Assembly (NCBI GenBank): GCA_016124235.1
Contig: WGOC01000017.1
Span: forward strand, 186,001 to 250,000
Direction: 5' to 3'
From: a bacterium
Lineage (GTDB): Bacteria; Verrucomicrobiota; Verrucomicrobiia; Limisphaerales; RI-55
Length of the DNA stretch: 64,000 bases
The position numbers were made by a program, and so were the translations under genes. A model generated the notes under the pieces. That model saw only the letters and a program-made list of their open reading frames with translations. It had not been told where the DNA came from and made no database searches. Positions 52,562 to 62,900 of this stretch are shown piece by piece (within the stretch, counting starts at the first letter, position 1; the number at the start of each line of letters is the position of its first letter).

Positions 52562-53809
52562 ATGATTCTTGAAAAATTCTCCTTCGGTGTGGGCGACCGG
52601 TTTGCCCACCAGGCCAAAGCACAGTTGCGCGCGTGCCAGTTGATCGCGCAGGACGGCGTGGATGTCGCGCCGGTTTGGAACAAATCCAACCGCGAACACT
52701 CGTTCATCGGCTCCGAACCGTCGTCCGTGCTCGCCGCTGCGAAGGAAGCCGTCGCCGCGCTGAACTGGACCCAAGGCTGGCACGTGGACGCGGACCACAT
52801 CGGTCTCGGAACCGTCGACCGGTTCCTGCCCCATTCGGACTTTTTCACGCTCGACGTCGCCGACTCAATCGGAAAACCAGCTTCCGCCGAATCCATTCAG
52901 GCATTCGTCGACAAGCACCCGGAATTGATCGGCACCATTTCCATCGCTGGAATTGATCAACCGTTCGAAACAACGCGCGAAGAAGTGGAACGCGTCGCGG
53001 GCAAGTTCCTGCTCGCCGTTCAGGACGCCGGAAAAATCTATCGTCACATCGCCGATGCGAAGGGCGCTGACAATTTCATCGCTGAAATCTCCATGGACGA
53101 AACGGACTCGCCACAGACGCCGCCGGAGCTCTTGATCATTCTCGCCGCGATTGCCGACGAAGGGATTCCGGTGCAGACGATCGCGCCAAAATTCACCGGC
53201 CGGTTCAATAAAGGTGTCGATTACGTCGGTGACCTCGCCCAGTTCGAGAAGGAATTCCACGACGACCTCGCCGTGATTGCGCACGCCGTGAAGACCTACG
53301 GTCTGCCCGCGAATCTGAAGCTCAGCGTGCATTCGGGCAGCGACAAGTTTTCGCTCTACCCGATTATCCGCCGCACGCTGCCGAAGTTCGACGCCGGGTT
53401 GCACATCAAAACCGCCGGCACGACCTGGCTCGAGGAAATCATCGGCCTTGCCGAGGCAGGCGGTGACGCGCTCGCGTTCGCCAAGGAAATTTACGCGGAA
53501 GCGCTCGCGCAGGTGGACGCACTCTGCGGCCCTTACGCGACGGTCATCGACATCGACCGCGCGAAGCTGCCGACTGCCGAGGAGGTGAACGGCTGGACCA
53601 GCACGCAATTCACCGACGCCCTGCGCCACGTGCAATCCAATCCGGGATTCAACCCCAGCCTGCGCCAGCTGCTCCACATCGGATTCAAGCTCGCCGCAAA
53701 AAAGGGCCAGCGCTACCTTGATCTGCTCAAGGCCAACGAAGAAGTCGTCGCGCGCAACGTCACCGAAAATCTCTACGACCGTCACCTCAAGCCGTTGTTT
53801 GTCGGGTAG
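52562..53809 (+). CDS. uxaE: UxaE-type tagaturonate epimerase
   Basis: A 415-residue protein starting near MILEKFSFGVGDRF (52562; ATG 52541 is an alternative). It belongs to the tagaturonate/fructuronate epimerase family (Thermotoga TM0440, UxaE). Visible stretches are SFGVGDRFAHQ, NREHSFIGSEPSSV, HVDADHIGL, SMDETDSPQTP, VHSGSDKFSLYP and GLHIKTAGTTWLEE. It interconverts D-tagaturonate and D-fructuronate, linking galacturonate to the glucuronate route. The length and motif order agree well. It heads the sugar-acid gene group to 59849. Confidence 0.82.
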   Translation: MILEKFSFGVGDRFAHQAKAQLRACQLIAQDGVDVAPVWNKSNREHSFIGSEPSSVLAAAKEAVAALNWTQGWHVDADHIGLGTVDRFLPHSDFFTLDVADSIGKPASAESIQAFVDKHPELIGTISIAGIDQPFETTREEVERVAGKFLLAVQDAGKIYRHIADAKGADNFIAEISMDETDSPQTPPELLIILAAIADEGIPVQTIAPKFTGRFNKGVDYVGDLAQFEKEFHDDLAVIAHAVKTYGLPANLKLSVHSGSDKFSLYPIIRRTLPKFDAGLHIKTAGTTWLEEIIGLAEAGGDALAFAKEIYAEALAQVDALCGPYATVIDIDRAKLPTAEEVNGWTSTQFTDALRHVQSNPGFNPSLRQLLHIGFKLAAKKGQRYLDLLKANEEVVARNVTENLYDRHLKPLFVG

Positions 53810-53844
53810 CCCCTCCGACAAAAAGGATGTGATTTGAGCTATAC

Positions 53845-54249
53845 ATGATCGAAGGCTGGTTCAACGACGATTACTTGATTCTGTTCAACCGCATGGAGGA
53901 ATCGCGTTCGCTAGCCACCGAGTATGGCCTCGACGCATATCTACCGAGGCACAGGCTTCTCGGCATCAAAAGCTGGGACGACTTCATCATCAGCGACGAA
54001 CACGGCGAAATCTGGACCTTACCAACCATCCCACTGGACGCCAGCAACAGACAGTCATTCGATCTTCCACCATCGACACCCGAGCTAGAGGCTGACCGCC
54101 AATACGCCGGAAAAATCAAATGGTATCTTACGCCACTAGTATTCGGAGGAAGCCCGACTGACGAATCAAACATGACGTGGATATCCCGTGCGGATCACCC
54201 GAAACTCGTCAACTGGTGGAACAAAAAGTACCGCGAGCTGCAAAAATAG
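53845..54249 (+). CDS. small orphan protein
   Basis: A 134-residue protein, starting MIEGWFNDDYLILF. It contains KSWDDFIISDEHGEIWTLP and ends TWISRADHPKLVNWWNKKY. It belongs to a conserved but uncharacterised type I cannot name; the small acidic, Trp-rich form resembles immunity or SMI1-like proteins only loosely. It sits between uxaE and a sugar isomerase gene, 35 bases downstream, and is AT-richer than both. Confidence 0.65.
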   Translation: MIEGWFNDDYLILFNRMEESRSLATEYGLDAYLPRHRLLGIKSWDDFIISDEHGEIWTLPTIPLDASNRQSFDLPPSTPELEADRQYAGKIKWYLTPLVFGGSPTDESNMTWISRADHPKLVNWWNKKYRELQK

Positions 54250-54273
54250 ACGTTAGCCAAAATTGATTTGAGA

Positions 54274-55095
54274 ATGAAATCAGCCATCACAGTTTCTCTC
54301 GTTGAAGAGGCCAAGGGCGGTCCGTTTGTGTTTCACAACGGAATCGAAGACGCCGCGAGCCGCGCCGCTGCATTGGGCTTCGACGCCATTGAAATTTTTC
54401 CGCCAAGCGCGGATGCGTTGAACCCAACCGAAATCCTCGAGATCACCAAACGCCACGGGCTCGCAGTCGCGGCAGTCGGCACCGGTGGCGGTTGGGTGAT
54501 TCGCAAACAGCACCTCTGCCTGCCGGACGCTGCCACGCGTCAGGGCGCGAAGGATTTCATCCGCCGCATCATCGATGTCGCGGCGAAGCTCGGCGCTCCG
54601 GCGATCATCGGCTCCATGCAAGGCAAATGGGGCGACGGCGTTTCCAGCAAGCAGTCGTTGACCTGGCTCGCCGAGGCGTTGAACGAACTCGGTGCGCACG
54701 CAGAACAAGCGGGCCAGATCCTGCTCTACGAACCGCTGAATCGCTACGAAACCAACCTATTCAACACGGTTGCGGACACGGTCGCGTTCTTGAAAACGCT
54801 CAAGACGTCCAACGTCAAGATCCTCGCCGACCTGTTCCACATGAACATCGAGGAAGCTGACGTGGCGGCCGCAATCCGCAGCGGTGGCGCACACATCGGC
54901 CACATCCATTTCGTCGATTCGAACCGCCGCGCCGTCGGACTCGGCCACACCGCGTTTGAACCGATCGTGCAGGCCCTGCGCGACATCGAATTCAACGGCT
55001 ATCTCAGCGCCGAAGCGTTCCCGCTCCCCGACACCGAGACTTGCGCACGCACTCAAAGCGAAAGCTTCAAACGTCTCGTCCGAGAAGTGAATTGA
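54274..55095 (+). CDS. sugar phosphate isomerase/epimerase (TIM barrel)
   Basis: A 273-residue AP-endonuclease-2-like TIM barrel, started at ATG 54274 (MKSAITVSLVEEAKGG); the track start is a TTG. Typical metal-ligand stretches are YEPLNRYETN (Glu), KILADLFHMNIEE, IGHIHFVDSNR (His and Asp) and YLSAEAFP (late Glu). It likely isomerises or epimerises a sugar or sugar acid, next to uxaE and an aldo/keto reductase. No signal peptide. Confidence 0.88.
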   Translation: MKSAITVSLVEEAKGGPFVFHNGIEDAASRAAALGFDAIEIFPPSADALNPTEILEITKRHGLAVAAVGTGGGWVIRKQHLCLPDAATRQGAKDFIRRIIDVAAKLGAPAIIGSMQGKWGDGVSSKQSLTWLAEALNELGAHAEQAGQILLYEPLNRYETNLFNTVADTVAFLKTLKTSNVKILADLFHMNIEEADVAAAIRSGGAHIGHIHFVDSNRRAVGLGHTAFEPIVQALRDIEFNGYLSAEAFPLPDTETCARTQSESFKRLVREVN

Positions 55096-55150
55096 TCATC
55101 GAGTCGCCGCCAAATCCGATCACTGAAAACTGTTTACCGAACAACTGACC

Positions 55151-56083
55151 ATGCAAACCCGCCAACTCGGCAACACCGATCTGCAACTCCCGATTCTCAG
55201 CTTCGGCGCGTCCTCGCTGGGCGCCGAGTTCCGCGCTGTGAAACTCGACGAAGCGCTCGACTCTGTGCGCGTCGCGCTCGACTGCGGATTGAACTTCATC
55301 GACACCTCGCCGTTCTACGGGCGCGGAATGAGCGAGGTCCTGCTCGGCATCGCATTGCAGGGCGTTCCGCGCGAGAACTACACGCTCTGCACCAAGCTCG
55401 GGCGCTACGATCTGGAGCATTTTGACTTCAGCGCAAAACGCGTCGCCGAAAGCGTGGACGTCAGCCTGCACCGCCTGCGCACCGATCATCTCGACATCGT
55501 TCTCTGCCACGACATCGAGTTCGTGCCGATGCAGCAGATCGTCGATGAAACGATTCCGGCGCTCCGCAAAATTCAGGAAGCTGGCAAGGTGCGCTACGTC
55601 GGTTTCAGCGGTTACCCGATGAAAATTTTCAAATTCATCCTCGACCAGACCAGCGTCGACTGCGTGCTCAGTTACAATCAATACACGCTTCAGAACACGC
55701 GCTTCGCCGACGAGGTCGTGCCGTATCTCAAAGAAAAAAGGGTTGGTGTGATGAATGCCGGTCCGTTCAGCGCGCGACTCCTGACCAACGCTCCACTGCC
55801 CGCGTGGCTCAAGGAACCCGAAGACGTCAAGGACGCGGCGAGAAAAGCCGCTGCGCTCTGTGCGGAACGCGGCGTGGACATCGCCCAACTCGCTCTCCAG
55901 TTCTCCTGCGCCAATCCCGACATCACCACCACGGTCGCCGGCAGCGCCAACCCGAACAACATCCGCAAATGGGCCGATTGGCTGGCGAAGCCGCTCGACA
56001 CCGCCCTGCTCGCGGAGGTCCAAGCCAACTTCGCGCCAGTTAAAAATCTCGGGCACAAGGAAGGGTTGCCGGAGAATAACTAA
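55151..56083 (+). CDS. aldo/keto reductase, L-galactose dehydrogenase-like
   Basis: A 310-residue NAD(P)-dependent oxidoreductase. The barrel has the catalytic Asp, Tyr, Lys, His tetrad: FIDTSPFYGRGMSE, CTKLGRYDL, LCHDIEFVP. DFSAKRVAESVDVSLHRL and ETIPALRKIQEAGKVRYVG closely parallel plant L-galactose dehydrogenase and bacterial L-fucose dehydrogenases. It probably oxidises L-galactose, L-fucose or D-arabinose to a lactone. It follows the isomerase by 55 bases and is immediately followed by an orphan gene. Confidence 0.9.
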   Translation: MQTRQLGNTDLQLPILSFGASSLGAEFRAVKLDEALDSVRVALDCGLNFIDTSPFYGRGMSEVLLGIALQGVPRENYTLCTKLGRYDLEHFDFSAKRVAESVDVSLHRLRTDHLDIVLCHDIEFVPMQQIVDETIPALRKIQEAGKVRYVGFSGYPMKIFKFILDQTSVDCVLSYNQYTLQNTRFADEVVPYLKEKRVGVMNAGPFSARLLTNAPLPAWLKEPEDVKDAARKAAALCAERGVDIAQLALQFSCANPDITTTVAGSANPNNIRKWADWLAKPLDTALLAEVQANFAPVKNLGHKEGLPENN

Positions 56084-56755
56084 ATGGGGCGTAAGCTTCA
56101 GAATGTAACATTTGAGCAGTGGTTGGATTTTGCTTTCAACCATCCGGTCACCAAGCCCGCCTGGCATTGGGCTGACGATGCGGACCTTTGGGCCGGGAGC
56201 GCGACTGAGATGGTTGATCTTCTTACCCGTACGTTTCTCGATTCTGGAACTGCCCTTCAATCATTTTCAGATGCGCAGCTCAACCAAGGTTTTTGGTATT
56301 TGATCAGTGTTCCATGCTCAGACATTGCGTGTAGCATCACAAACGGAAGAGTTTCGAATCATGCTCGCATCGACTGTGTCAAAGCGATCGTGAATCTGTT
56401 CCGAGATTGTTTCGCATTGCGGTGTTCCAATCACCTCTCACACTTGGACGAAGCCGGTGCAAATCCATTAAACTCGATTTGCTACATGTGGTGGGATCTT
56501 TTCCCTGTGTTTGGTAAACCTAAAGAGCCAAAGTGGGCTGAATTTGATTCACTGATCCTCGAGGTCATGGGCAGAGTCCTAGACTTGGATTCCGACGCCT
56601 GTCGTGAGGCAGCCCTGCACGGACTTGGTGAATCGCACTGCTATTATCCAGATCGCACACCCGCGATAGTTGAAAACTTTATCTGGAAACACCGGCACAT
56701 TCGAGATTCGCTGCGCAACTACGCTTACGCCGCGATGCACGGCGACGTCCTTTGA
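56084..56755 (+). CDS. orphan conserved-looking protein
   Basis: A 223-residue cytoplasmic protein whose ATG directly abuts the stop of the aldo/keto reductase gene. Trp/His/Asp-rich features include HPVTKPAWHWADDADLW, SDAQLNQGFWYLIS, LSHLDEAGANPLNSICYMWW and AALHGLGESHCYYPD. I do not recognise the family. The composition is AT-richer than the neighbours, in line with the small orphan genes nearby. Confidence 0.65.
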   Translation: MGRKLQNVTFEQWLDFAFNHPVTKPAWHWADDADLWAGSATEMVDLLTRTFLDSGTALQSFSDAQLNQGFWYLISVPCSDIACSITNGRVSNHARIDCVKAIVNLFRDCFALRCSNHLSHLDEAGANPLNSICYMWWDLFPVFGKPKEPKWAEFDSLILEVMGRVLDLDSDACREAALHGLGESHCYYPDRTPAIVENFIWKHRHIRDSLRNYAYAAMHGDVL

Positions 56756-56782
56756 ATCTGTTGCTGCTTAGTCATTCTCATT

Positions 56783-57019
56783 ATGGCGACCAAATACTCC
56801 TCGATAGACTCCAGAAAGTCCTCGGGCGCCGCTGACGCGCTGACCGAGCGCGACATCTTTGAATTACCCGACTGGTCGGCCGCAGCTCGGCGAAGGACGC
56901 GCAAAGCGGCCGCTCTGCGCGAAGAAGTAGTCGCGGAATATCGCATCCGCATCCGCCGGCAACCCGGTCGCCAAGAACGGCGCCTTGCTCGCAAGGTGGA
57001 TCGTGAGTTTGTCCTCTGA
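56783..57019 (+). CDS. small basic hypothetical protein
   Basis: A 78-residue ORF, very rich in Arg (RRRTRKAAALREE, RIRRQPGRQERRLARK). It could be a genuine small protein or chance frame in GC-rich DNA; a minus-strand ORF covers the same bases. No family is recognised. Confidence 0.3.
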   Translation: MATKYSSIDSRKSSGAADALTERDIFELPDWSAAARRRTRKAAALREEVVAEYRIRIRRQPGRQERRLARKVDREFVL

Positions 57020-57055
57020 CTTTGCGACGGCGAGTTGTTTGAATCTCAACAAGCC

Positions 57056-57292
57056 ATGAAGAATTCCTCAAAGCCCTCGAACAGTAATTCGATACCGGAT
57101 CGATTCCGGGAACAATTGCCGGCGTATGGGCTGGACCTGCCGGTCGCTCCCGATTGGTTTTCCGAGGAGCCAAAGGGCACGTGGGAAGACGGCTACCAAC
57201 TCAGCCTTCAGTTGATTCGCGATCTCAAGGTTCGTGATCGTGTCCTAGCTGAACGTGACGCCTGCATGGTTTCGGCGGAGTTTAAGATGTAG
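57056..57292 (+). CDS. small hypothetical protein
   Basis: A 78-residue ORF from ATG 57056 (MKNSSKPSNSNSIPD); the track start is an upstream TTG. It contains DLPVAPDWFSEEPKGTWED and a helical LQLIRDLKVRDRVLAERD. It is plausible as a gene upstream of the metallophosphoesterase, 41 bases away, but unrecognised. Confidence 0.45.
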   Translation: MKNSSKPSNSNSIPDRFREQLPAYGLDLPVAPDWFSEEPKGTWEDGYQLSLQLIRDLKVRDRVLAERDACMVSAEFKM

Positions 57293-57333
57293 CACCGCCC
57301 CTTCATCGAAGTTATCAACCGGAACGGCCGGCC

Positions 57334-58080
57334 ATGCGACTCCATATCCTCAGTGATCTGCACATCGAGTTCGCCGACTTCGAACCGCCGGCCACCGACG
57401 CCGACGTGGTCATTCTCGCCGGTGACGTTCATATCGGGCGCGAAGGCCGGAAATGGATCCGCCGCCACTTCGCGGACCGGCCGGTGATCTATGTGCTCGG
57501 CAATCACGAGTTCTACCGCCATTCCCTGCCAGAACTGACTGAGGATTTACGCCGGGAGACCGAAGGGAGCCTGATCCATCTTCTCGAAAATAGTTCGGTC
57601 GAGATTGATGGATTCACATTCCTGGGCTGCACACTCTGGACCGACTTTGCGGTCTCGGGCAATCCGGTTGAAAGCCGCGCGGCCGCCGAAAACTGCATGG
57701 CGGACTATCAGTTGATACGCAGCAGCCCAGCGTTTTGCCGAATACGAGCGCTGGACACCCAGCGACTGCACATTGCGTCACGGCAGTGGTTGTCCAGCGA
57801 ACTCGGGAAACACAATCCGGCCAAAATGGTGGTCGTCACACACCACGGACCGTGTAGCCGATCGATTCCACCCGACCACGCCGGCGAAGCGTTGAACGGG
57901 GCGTTTTGCTCACGCCTCAATACGTTCGTGGCCACCAGCCGAATTCCGTTGTGGGTTCACGGCCACACTCATCACTGCGTCGATTATCGGCTTGGTGAGA
58001 CTCGTGTGCTGGCCAACCAGCGTGGATATCCGGACGCGTTCTGCAAGGATTTCGATCCCGGACTGGTCCTGGAATTGTAG
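57334..58080 (+). CDS. calcineurin-like metallophosphoesterase
   Basis: A 248-residue cytoplasmic phosphoesterase. Metal-binding motifs: ILSDLHIEF (DxH), VILAGDVHIG (GDxxxG-like), YVLGNHEFY (GNHE), VVVTHHGPC and WVHGHTHHCVD (GHxH). It hydrolyses phosphomonoesters or phosphodiesters; substrates are unknown. It follows two tiny ORFs and precedes the PhyH gene. Confidence 0.92.
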   Translation: MRLHILSDLHIEFADFEPPATDADVVILAGDVHIGREGRKWIRRHFADRPVIYVLGNHEFYRHSLPELTEDLRRETEGSLIHLLENSSVEIDGFTFLGCTLWTDFAVSGNPVESRAAAENCMADYQLIRSSPAFCRIRALDTQRLHIASRQWLSSELGKHNPAKMVVVTHHGPCSRSIPPDHAGEALNGAFCSRLNTFVATSRIPLWVHGHTHHCVDYRLGETRVLANQRGYPDAFCKDFDPGLVLEL

Positions 58081-58088
58081 AATTGCTC

Positions 58089-58789
58089 ATGACGGCAGTT
58101 GAACAAAACGGTTTTGAACGGATTGCAAACTTCTCGGACGCGTCCGTGGCCCGCACGCGGTGGATCTCTTGGAAGCCATGAAGCGTCACGCCACCGGCGG
58201 CCGGGCGGGAACTCGTAATCTGCTGACTGAAAGTGCGGTCCTGCGAGTAGCCGAGGAGATCGCGGGCTTTGAAATCATCACGGCCGCCACCGGTCGTGCG
58301 GCTTTCCCCGTCCGCGCGCTGCTGTTCGACAAGACCCCACAAACCAACTGGAACGTCAGCTGGCATCAGGATTTGAGCATCGCGGTTAGGGAAAGACACG
58401 ACGTTCAAGGCTTTACCGGCTGGGCTTTGAAGCAAGGAGTCTGGCACGCGCAACCGCCGGCAGCTTTCCTTGAACGCATGATCACGTTGCGGCTGCATTT
58501 GGATGATTGCAAATCGGACAATGGACCGCTGCGGGTGATCCCCGGCTCGCATCGCGATGGCCGATTCGATTCCGAAGCGATCGCGCGCTGGCGGTCAGTC
58601 GTTCCGGCAAAGGAGATCATCTGCCAGGCGGGTGATGCGTTGCTGATGCGTCCGCTTTTGTTGCACGCATCGTCCAGGGCAACGCGCCCGAGCCATCGCC
58701 GTGTCTTGCACGTGGAATACGCGGCATTCCAACTTCCGGCCCCGCTTGTTTGGGCGTTTGCATCAACAGAATCACCGAAGATGGATTGA
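58089..58789 (+). pseudogene. PhyH-family dioxygenase, frameshifted near the N-terminus
   Basis: The main open frame (58160-58789, GTG) encodes the core of a phytanoyl-CoA-dioxygenase-like Fe(II)/2-oxoglutarate enzyme: NWNVSWHQDLSIAVR with HxD, HLDDCKSDNGPLRVIPGSHR, and the distal LLLHASS His with RRVLHVEYAAF. The expected N-terminus (MTAVEQNGFERIANFSDAS, from ATG 58089) is in another frame and ends at a stop after about 30 codons. A single-base deletion between about 58120 and 58160 would restore continuity. This may be a real lesion or a sequencing error. If translation can start at 58160, a functional core could remain. Confidence 0.75.
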
Positions 58790-58823
58790 GCGTTTCGGCG
58801 CCACTTGATATTTCTTGCTGCGC

Positions 58824-59849
58824 ATGAAAGCACTTCAACTGGCCGAACCCAAAGTCTGGACCTCCCTCGACGTCCCCGAACCGAATCAGCCCGGTCTCGG
58901 CGAAGCGCTCGTGCGGACGCATCGCATTGGTATTTGTGGCACCGACATCTCGGGTTATCTCGGCAAAATGCCGTTCTTCAAATACCCGCGCATCCCCGGT
59001 CACGAACTCGGCGTGGAAGTGCTGGCGGTTGGTGAGGGCGTGACGAACGTCAAACCGGGTGATCGTTGTTCCGTCGAGCCTTACATGAACTGCGGCAAGT
59101 GCTTTCCCTGCCGCAAGGGCAACAGCAATTGCTGCACGTCGTTAAACGTCATCGGCGTCATGATCGATGGCGGAATGCGCGAACGATTTTTGATCCGCGC
59201 GGACAAATTGCATCCATCTGCCAAACTTTCGATGGAACAACTCGCTCTTGTCGAAACGCTCGCTATTGGCTGTCACGCGACGGACCGGGGCGAACCCAAA
59301 AAGGGCGAGCACGCGTTGATCATCGGCGCCGGACCGATCGGCCTGTCGGTTCTTGAATTCACTCGACTCACCGGCGCGACCGTCACCGTAATGGACATGG
59401 TCGAATCACGACTGGAGTTTTGCCGGAAGACTTATGGCATCGAACATACGATCCAATTCAAAGGCGACGGATCGGAGTTCGAGCAGATGAAGACGATCAC
59501 CGGCGGCGACATGTATTCGGTGGTCACGGACGCCACGGGCAGCAACAAATCGATGTCGTCCGCGCTGCAATATTGCGCGCACACCGGTTCGCTCGTTTAT
59601 GTGGGGATCACGACGCAGGAAATCACGTTCACCCATCCGGTGATGCACCGGCCGGAATTGACGCTCAAGGCCAGCCGCAACGCCCTGCCCCGCGATTTTC
59701 CGCGCATCATCCAATTGATCGAAGACGGCACGATCAACACCGATCCGTGGATCACCCACCGGACCGGCATTGATCAACTAATCAGCCAGTTCGAGTCATT
59801 CACCCGACCCGAAACCGGCGTCATCAAGGCGGTCGTGGAAATGAGTTGA
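58824..59849 (+). CDS. zinc-dependent alcohol dehydrogenase (MDR family)
   Basis: A 341-residue enzyme started at ATG 58824 (MKALQLAEPK). Catalytic zinc site: RIGICGTDISGYLG with Cys and GHE (PGHELGVEV). Structural zinc lobe: CGKCFPCRKGNSNCC. The NAD-binding motif is IIGAGPIGLSV with Asp-like VMDMV downstream. It is of the sorbitol/threonine or galactonate/fuconate dehydrogenase-like type. It may oxidise a polyol or sugar acid, in line with the uxaE and aldo/keto reductase genes upstream. Confidence 0.9.
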   Translation: MKALQLAEPKVWTSLDVPEPNQPGLGEALVRTHRIGICGTDISGYLGKMPFFKYPRIPGHELGVEVLAVGEGVTNVKPGDRCSVEPYMNCGKCFPCRKGNSNCCTSLNVIGVMIDGGMRERFLIRADKLHPSAKLSMEQLALVETLAIGCHATDRGEPKKGEHALIIGAGPIGLSVLEFTRLTGATVTVMDMVESRLEFCRKTYGIEHTIQFKGDGSEFEQMKTITGGDMYSVVTDATGSNKSMSSALQYCAHTGSLVYVGITTQEITFTHPVMHRPELTLKASRNALPRDFPRIIQLIEDGTINTDPWITHRTGIDQLISQFESFTRPETGVIKAVVEMS

Positions 59850-59983
59850 TTATTCGGGTCCGCAAATCTCGGCCTTTTGCCCATTAGGAAAGGTCGACTG
59901 GAAAACAGGTCCGCTGCAAAGTTGGCCTCCCGACGTCCTTGGCTTGAATTTCTCGTTGTGCCCAGCGTTTAATAAACACATCC

Positions 59984-62900
59984 ATGAAACACCTGACACT
60001 ATCCTTTTCGCTGCTTGCGGCCAGTTTGCTGGCGGGTTCGGCGGCGGATCAACCCGCTCTGCAATTGAAGAAGGGCGATCATATCGCCTTGATCGGTAAC
60101 GCCCTGCCGGACCGCATGCAGTTCGACGGTTATCTCGAAACGTTGATCACCGCCGCGTATCCAAATGACGACCTGACCTTCCGGAATCTCGGACGCACGG
60201 GAGACGAAGTGGTCACGCGGGCGCGTTCGGCCAACTTTGGCACGCCCGACGAATGGCTCGAAAAAACCAAGACCGACGTCATTCTGGCTTATTTCGGGTT
60301 CAATGAATCCTTCAACGGCGAGGCCGGGCTCGACAAGTTCAAGACGGATCTGGATACGTTTCTCAAACAAACCAAGGCGATGAATTACAGCGGCAATGGC
60401 GCGCCGCGAATCGTCTTGTTCTCGCCCATCGCGGCCGAGCATCACCAAGACCCGAATTTCGCGCTGCCGGACAAGATCAACGCCAACGTCGAGCTTTACA
60501 CCAAGGCGATGGGTGAGGTGGCCCGGCAGAACGGAGTGCCGTTCGTCGACCTCTACGCGCCAACGAAATCGCTGTTTGATTACAACCGCGACCAGAAACA
60601 ATCGCTCACGATCGATGGGCAGCACTTGAGCCAGGACGGCGATCGCGTGCTGGCGCCGATCATGTTCCGCGCGTTGTTTGGCAAGGAACCGCCGCAGGGT
60701 GATTTCTCCAAACTGCGCGAAGCCATCAATGCGAAGAACTGGCAGTGGCACATGCGCTACCGGACGATTGACGGTTACAACGTTTATGGTGGCCGGTCCG
60801 AGCTCGCCTATCAGCCCGACAAGGGCGCCTTCATTACGGACCGCGACCCGAAACCGCCGTTCATTTCGAACTACGAAGTCATGCAACGCGAAATGCAGAT
60901 GCGGGACGTGATGGTGGCCAACCGCGACAAGCGAGTCTGGGCCATCGCTCAAGGAGGCGACCTCGAGGTGGACGATTCCAATCTGCCGCCGCCGATCGAC
61001 GTGCCGACGAACGAGCGCGGTTCCAACCCAGACGGCACGTTTCCCGTGACGGGTGGGGAGGAAATGATCTCGGAAATGAAGGTGCACTCGAACATGAAGG
61101 TGAACCTGTTCGCCAGCGACGAGCAGTTCCCTGAGTTGATCAGTCCATTGCAAATGATGTGGGATACCAAGGGCCGGCTTTGGGTGACGGTCTGGCGGAA
61201 TTATCCGGAACGCAAACCGACCAGCACGATCGGCGACAGTGTGCTGATCTTTGAAGACACCGACGGCGACGGCAAGGCCGACAAGGTCACGCACTTCCTC
61301 GACGGTTTGAACGCTCCCACGGGATTCCAGTTTTACAAGGACGGCTTGTTGGTCATGCAGGCGCCGGATCTTTGGTATGTTCGCGACACCGACGGCGACG
61401 ACCATGCTGACACCAAGGAACGCGTCCTGATGGGAATGGATTCAGCGGACTCTCATCACACGGCAAATGCGCTTTCCTACGATCCGGGCGGAGCGATCTA
61501 CCTGAGCGACGGTGTGTTTCACCGCACGCAGGTGGAAACCGCGAATGGCCCGGTGCGCAATCTCGATGCCGGCATCTACCGCTTTGAGCCCGTCACCGGC
61601 CGGTTCGAGCGCTACATCTCCTATGGATTTGCGAATCCACACGGCAAGGTCTTCGATCGTTGGGGCAACGGCATCATGACGGATGCGACGGGTAACAACA
61701 GTTACTTTGACGCGGCGTTCAGCGGTCACATCGATTACCCGATGAAGCACCCGGGTATGAAACAGTTTTGGGATCGGCCTTCCCGTCCGTGCCCCGGCAC
61801 GGGCTGGCTCAGCAGCCGGCATTTTCCGGACGAACTCCAGGGCACGTTCATGAACTGCAACGTGATTGGCTTTCAGGGCATTTACCTGGTCAAAGTCACC
61901 GACGACGGATCGGGCATCAAAGGCGAAACGATCGAACCGCTCGTTTCATCGACGAATTACAACTTTCGTCCTTCAAACGTCGATATCGGGCCCGACGGCG
62001 CCATTTATTTCCTCGATTGGGAAAAGCCGCTCATCGGCCACATGCAGCATCACCTGCGCGATCCCAACCGTTACTTCCCGCACGGCCGCATTTACCGCAT
62101 CACTTACGACGGCCGGCCGCTCTTGAAGCAGCCGAAAATTGACGGCCAACCGATTCCCGATTTGCTTGAGCTGCTGAAGTCGCCCGAAGACGGCGTACGC
62201 CAGCTCGCGAAAATCGAACTCGCCAAGCACGACGCCCAGGAAGTGGCGGCGGCCGTGCAGAAGTGGATCACCACGCTCGACAAATCGTCGCCCGATTATG
62301 AGCACGAAATGATGGAAGCGCTGTGGGTTCATCAATGGAACAACGTCGTCAACGTCGACTTGCTGAAGCGCATGCTCAACTCGCCCGATCCGCGTGCCGT
62401 CGCGGCGGCTGGACGCGTCCTCTGCTACTGGCGCGATCGCGTGCCGGACGCGTTGGATCTCTTCCGCAAGCTCGCCAACGACGCCAGTCCCCGCGTCCGT
62501 CTGGAAGCGGTTCGCGCGGCGAGCTTCTTCGATAGTCCGGAAGCGGCCGAGGTCGCCCTCGAAGTGCTGAAACATCCGATGGATTACTACCTCGAATACA
62601 CTTTGAAGGAGACCATGCGCCAACTCGAGCCGGTCTGGCGGAAAGCGCTGAGCGAAGGCAAATCCATCGCCGCCGACAACCCGAAAGGCGTCGAATACAT
62701 TTTGAACGCCGTGCCAAACTCCGGGCTCGCCAACCTGCCTCGCATTCCGGGTGTTTTGGAAGCCTACCTGACCCGGCCCGGCATTACCGATGCCGATCGC
62801 GCTGTGGCTCTGGCGGATTTGGCTGACAAAAAAGGCACCGACCGCACCACGTTGCTGATGGACCTGATCAAGGGTTCCTACAAAGACGATGCCGCCGCGC

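Noticed and set aside
55067-56260. 397-residue minus-strand ORF
   Set aside because: Antisense shadow of the aldo/keto reductase.
59999-61405. 468-residue minus-strand ORF
   Set aside because: Shadow of the plus-strand giant protein, whose frame shows propeller motifs and a signal peptide.
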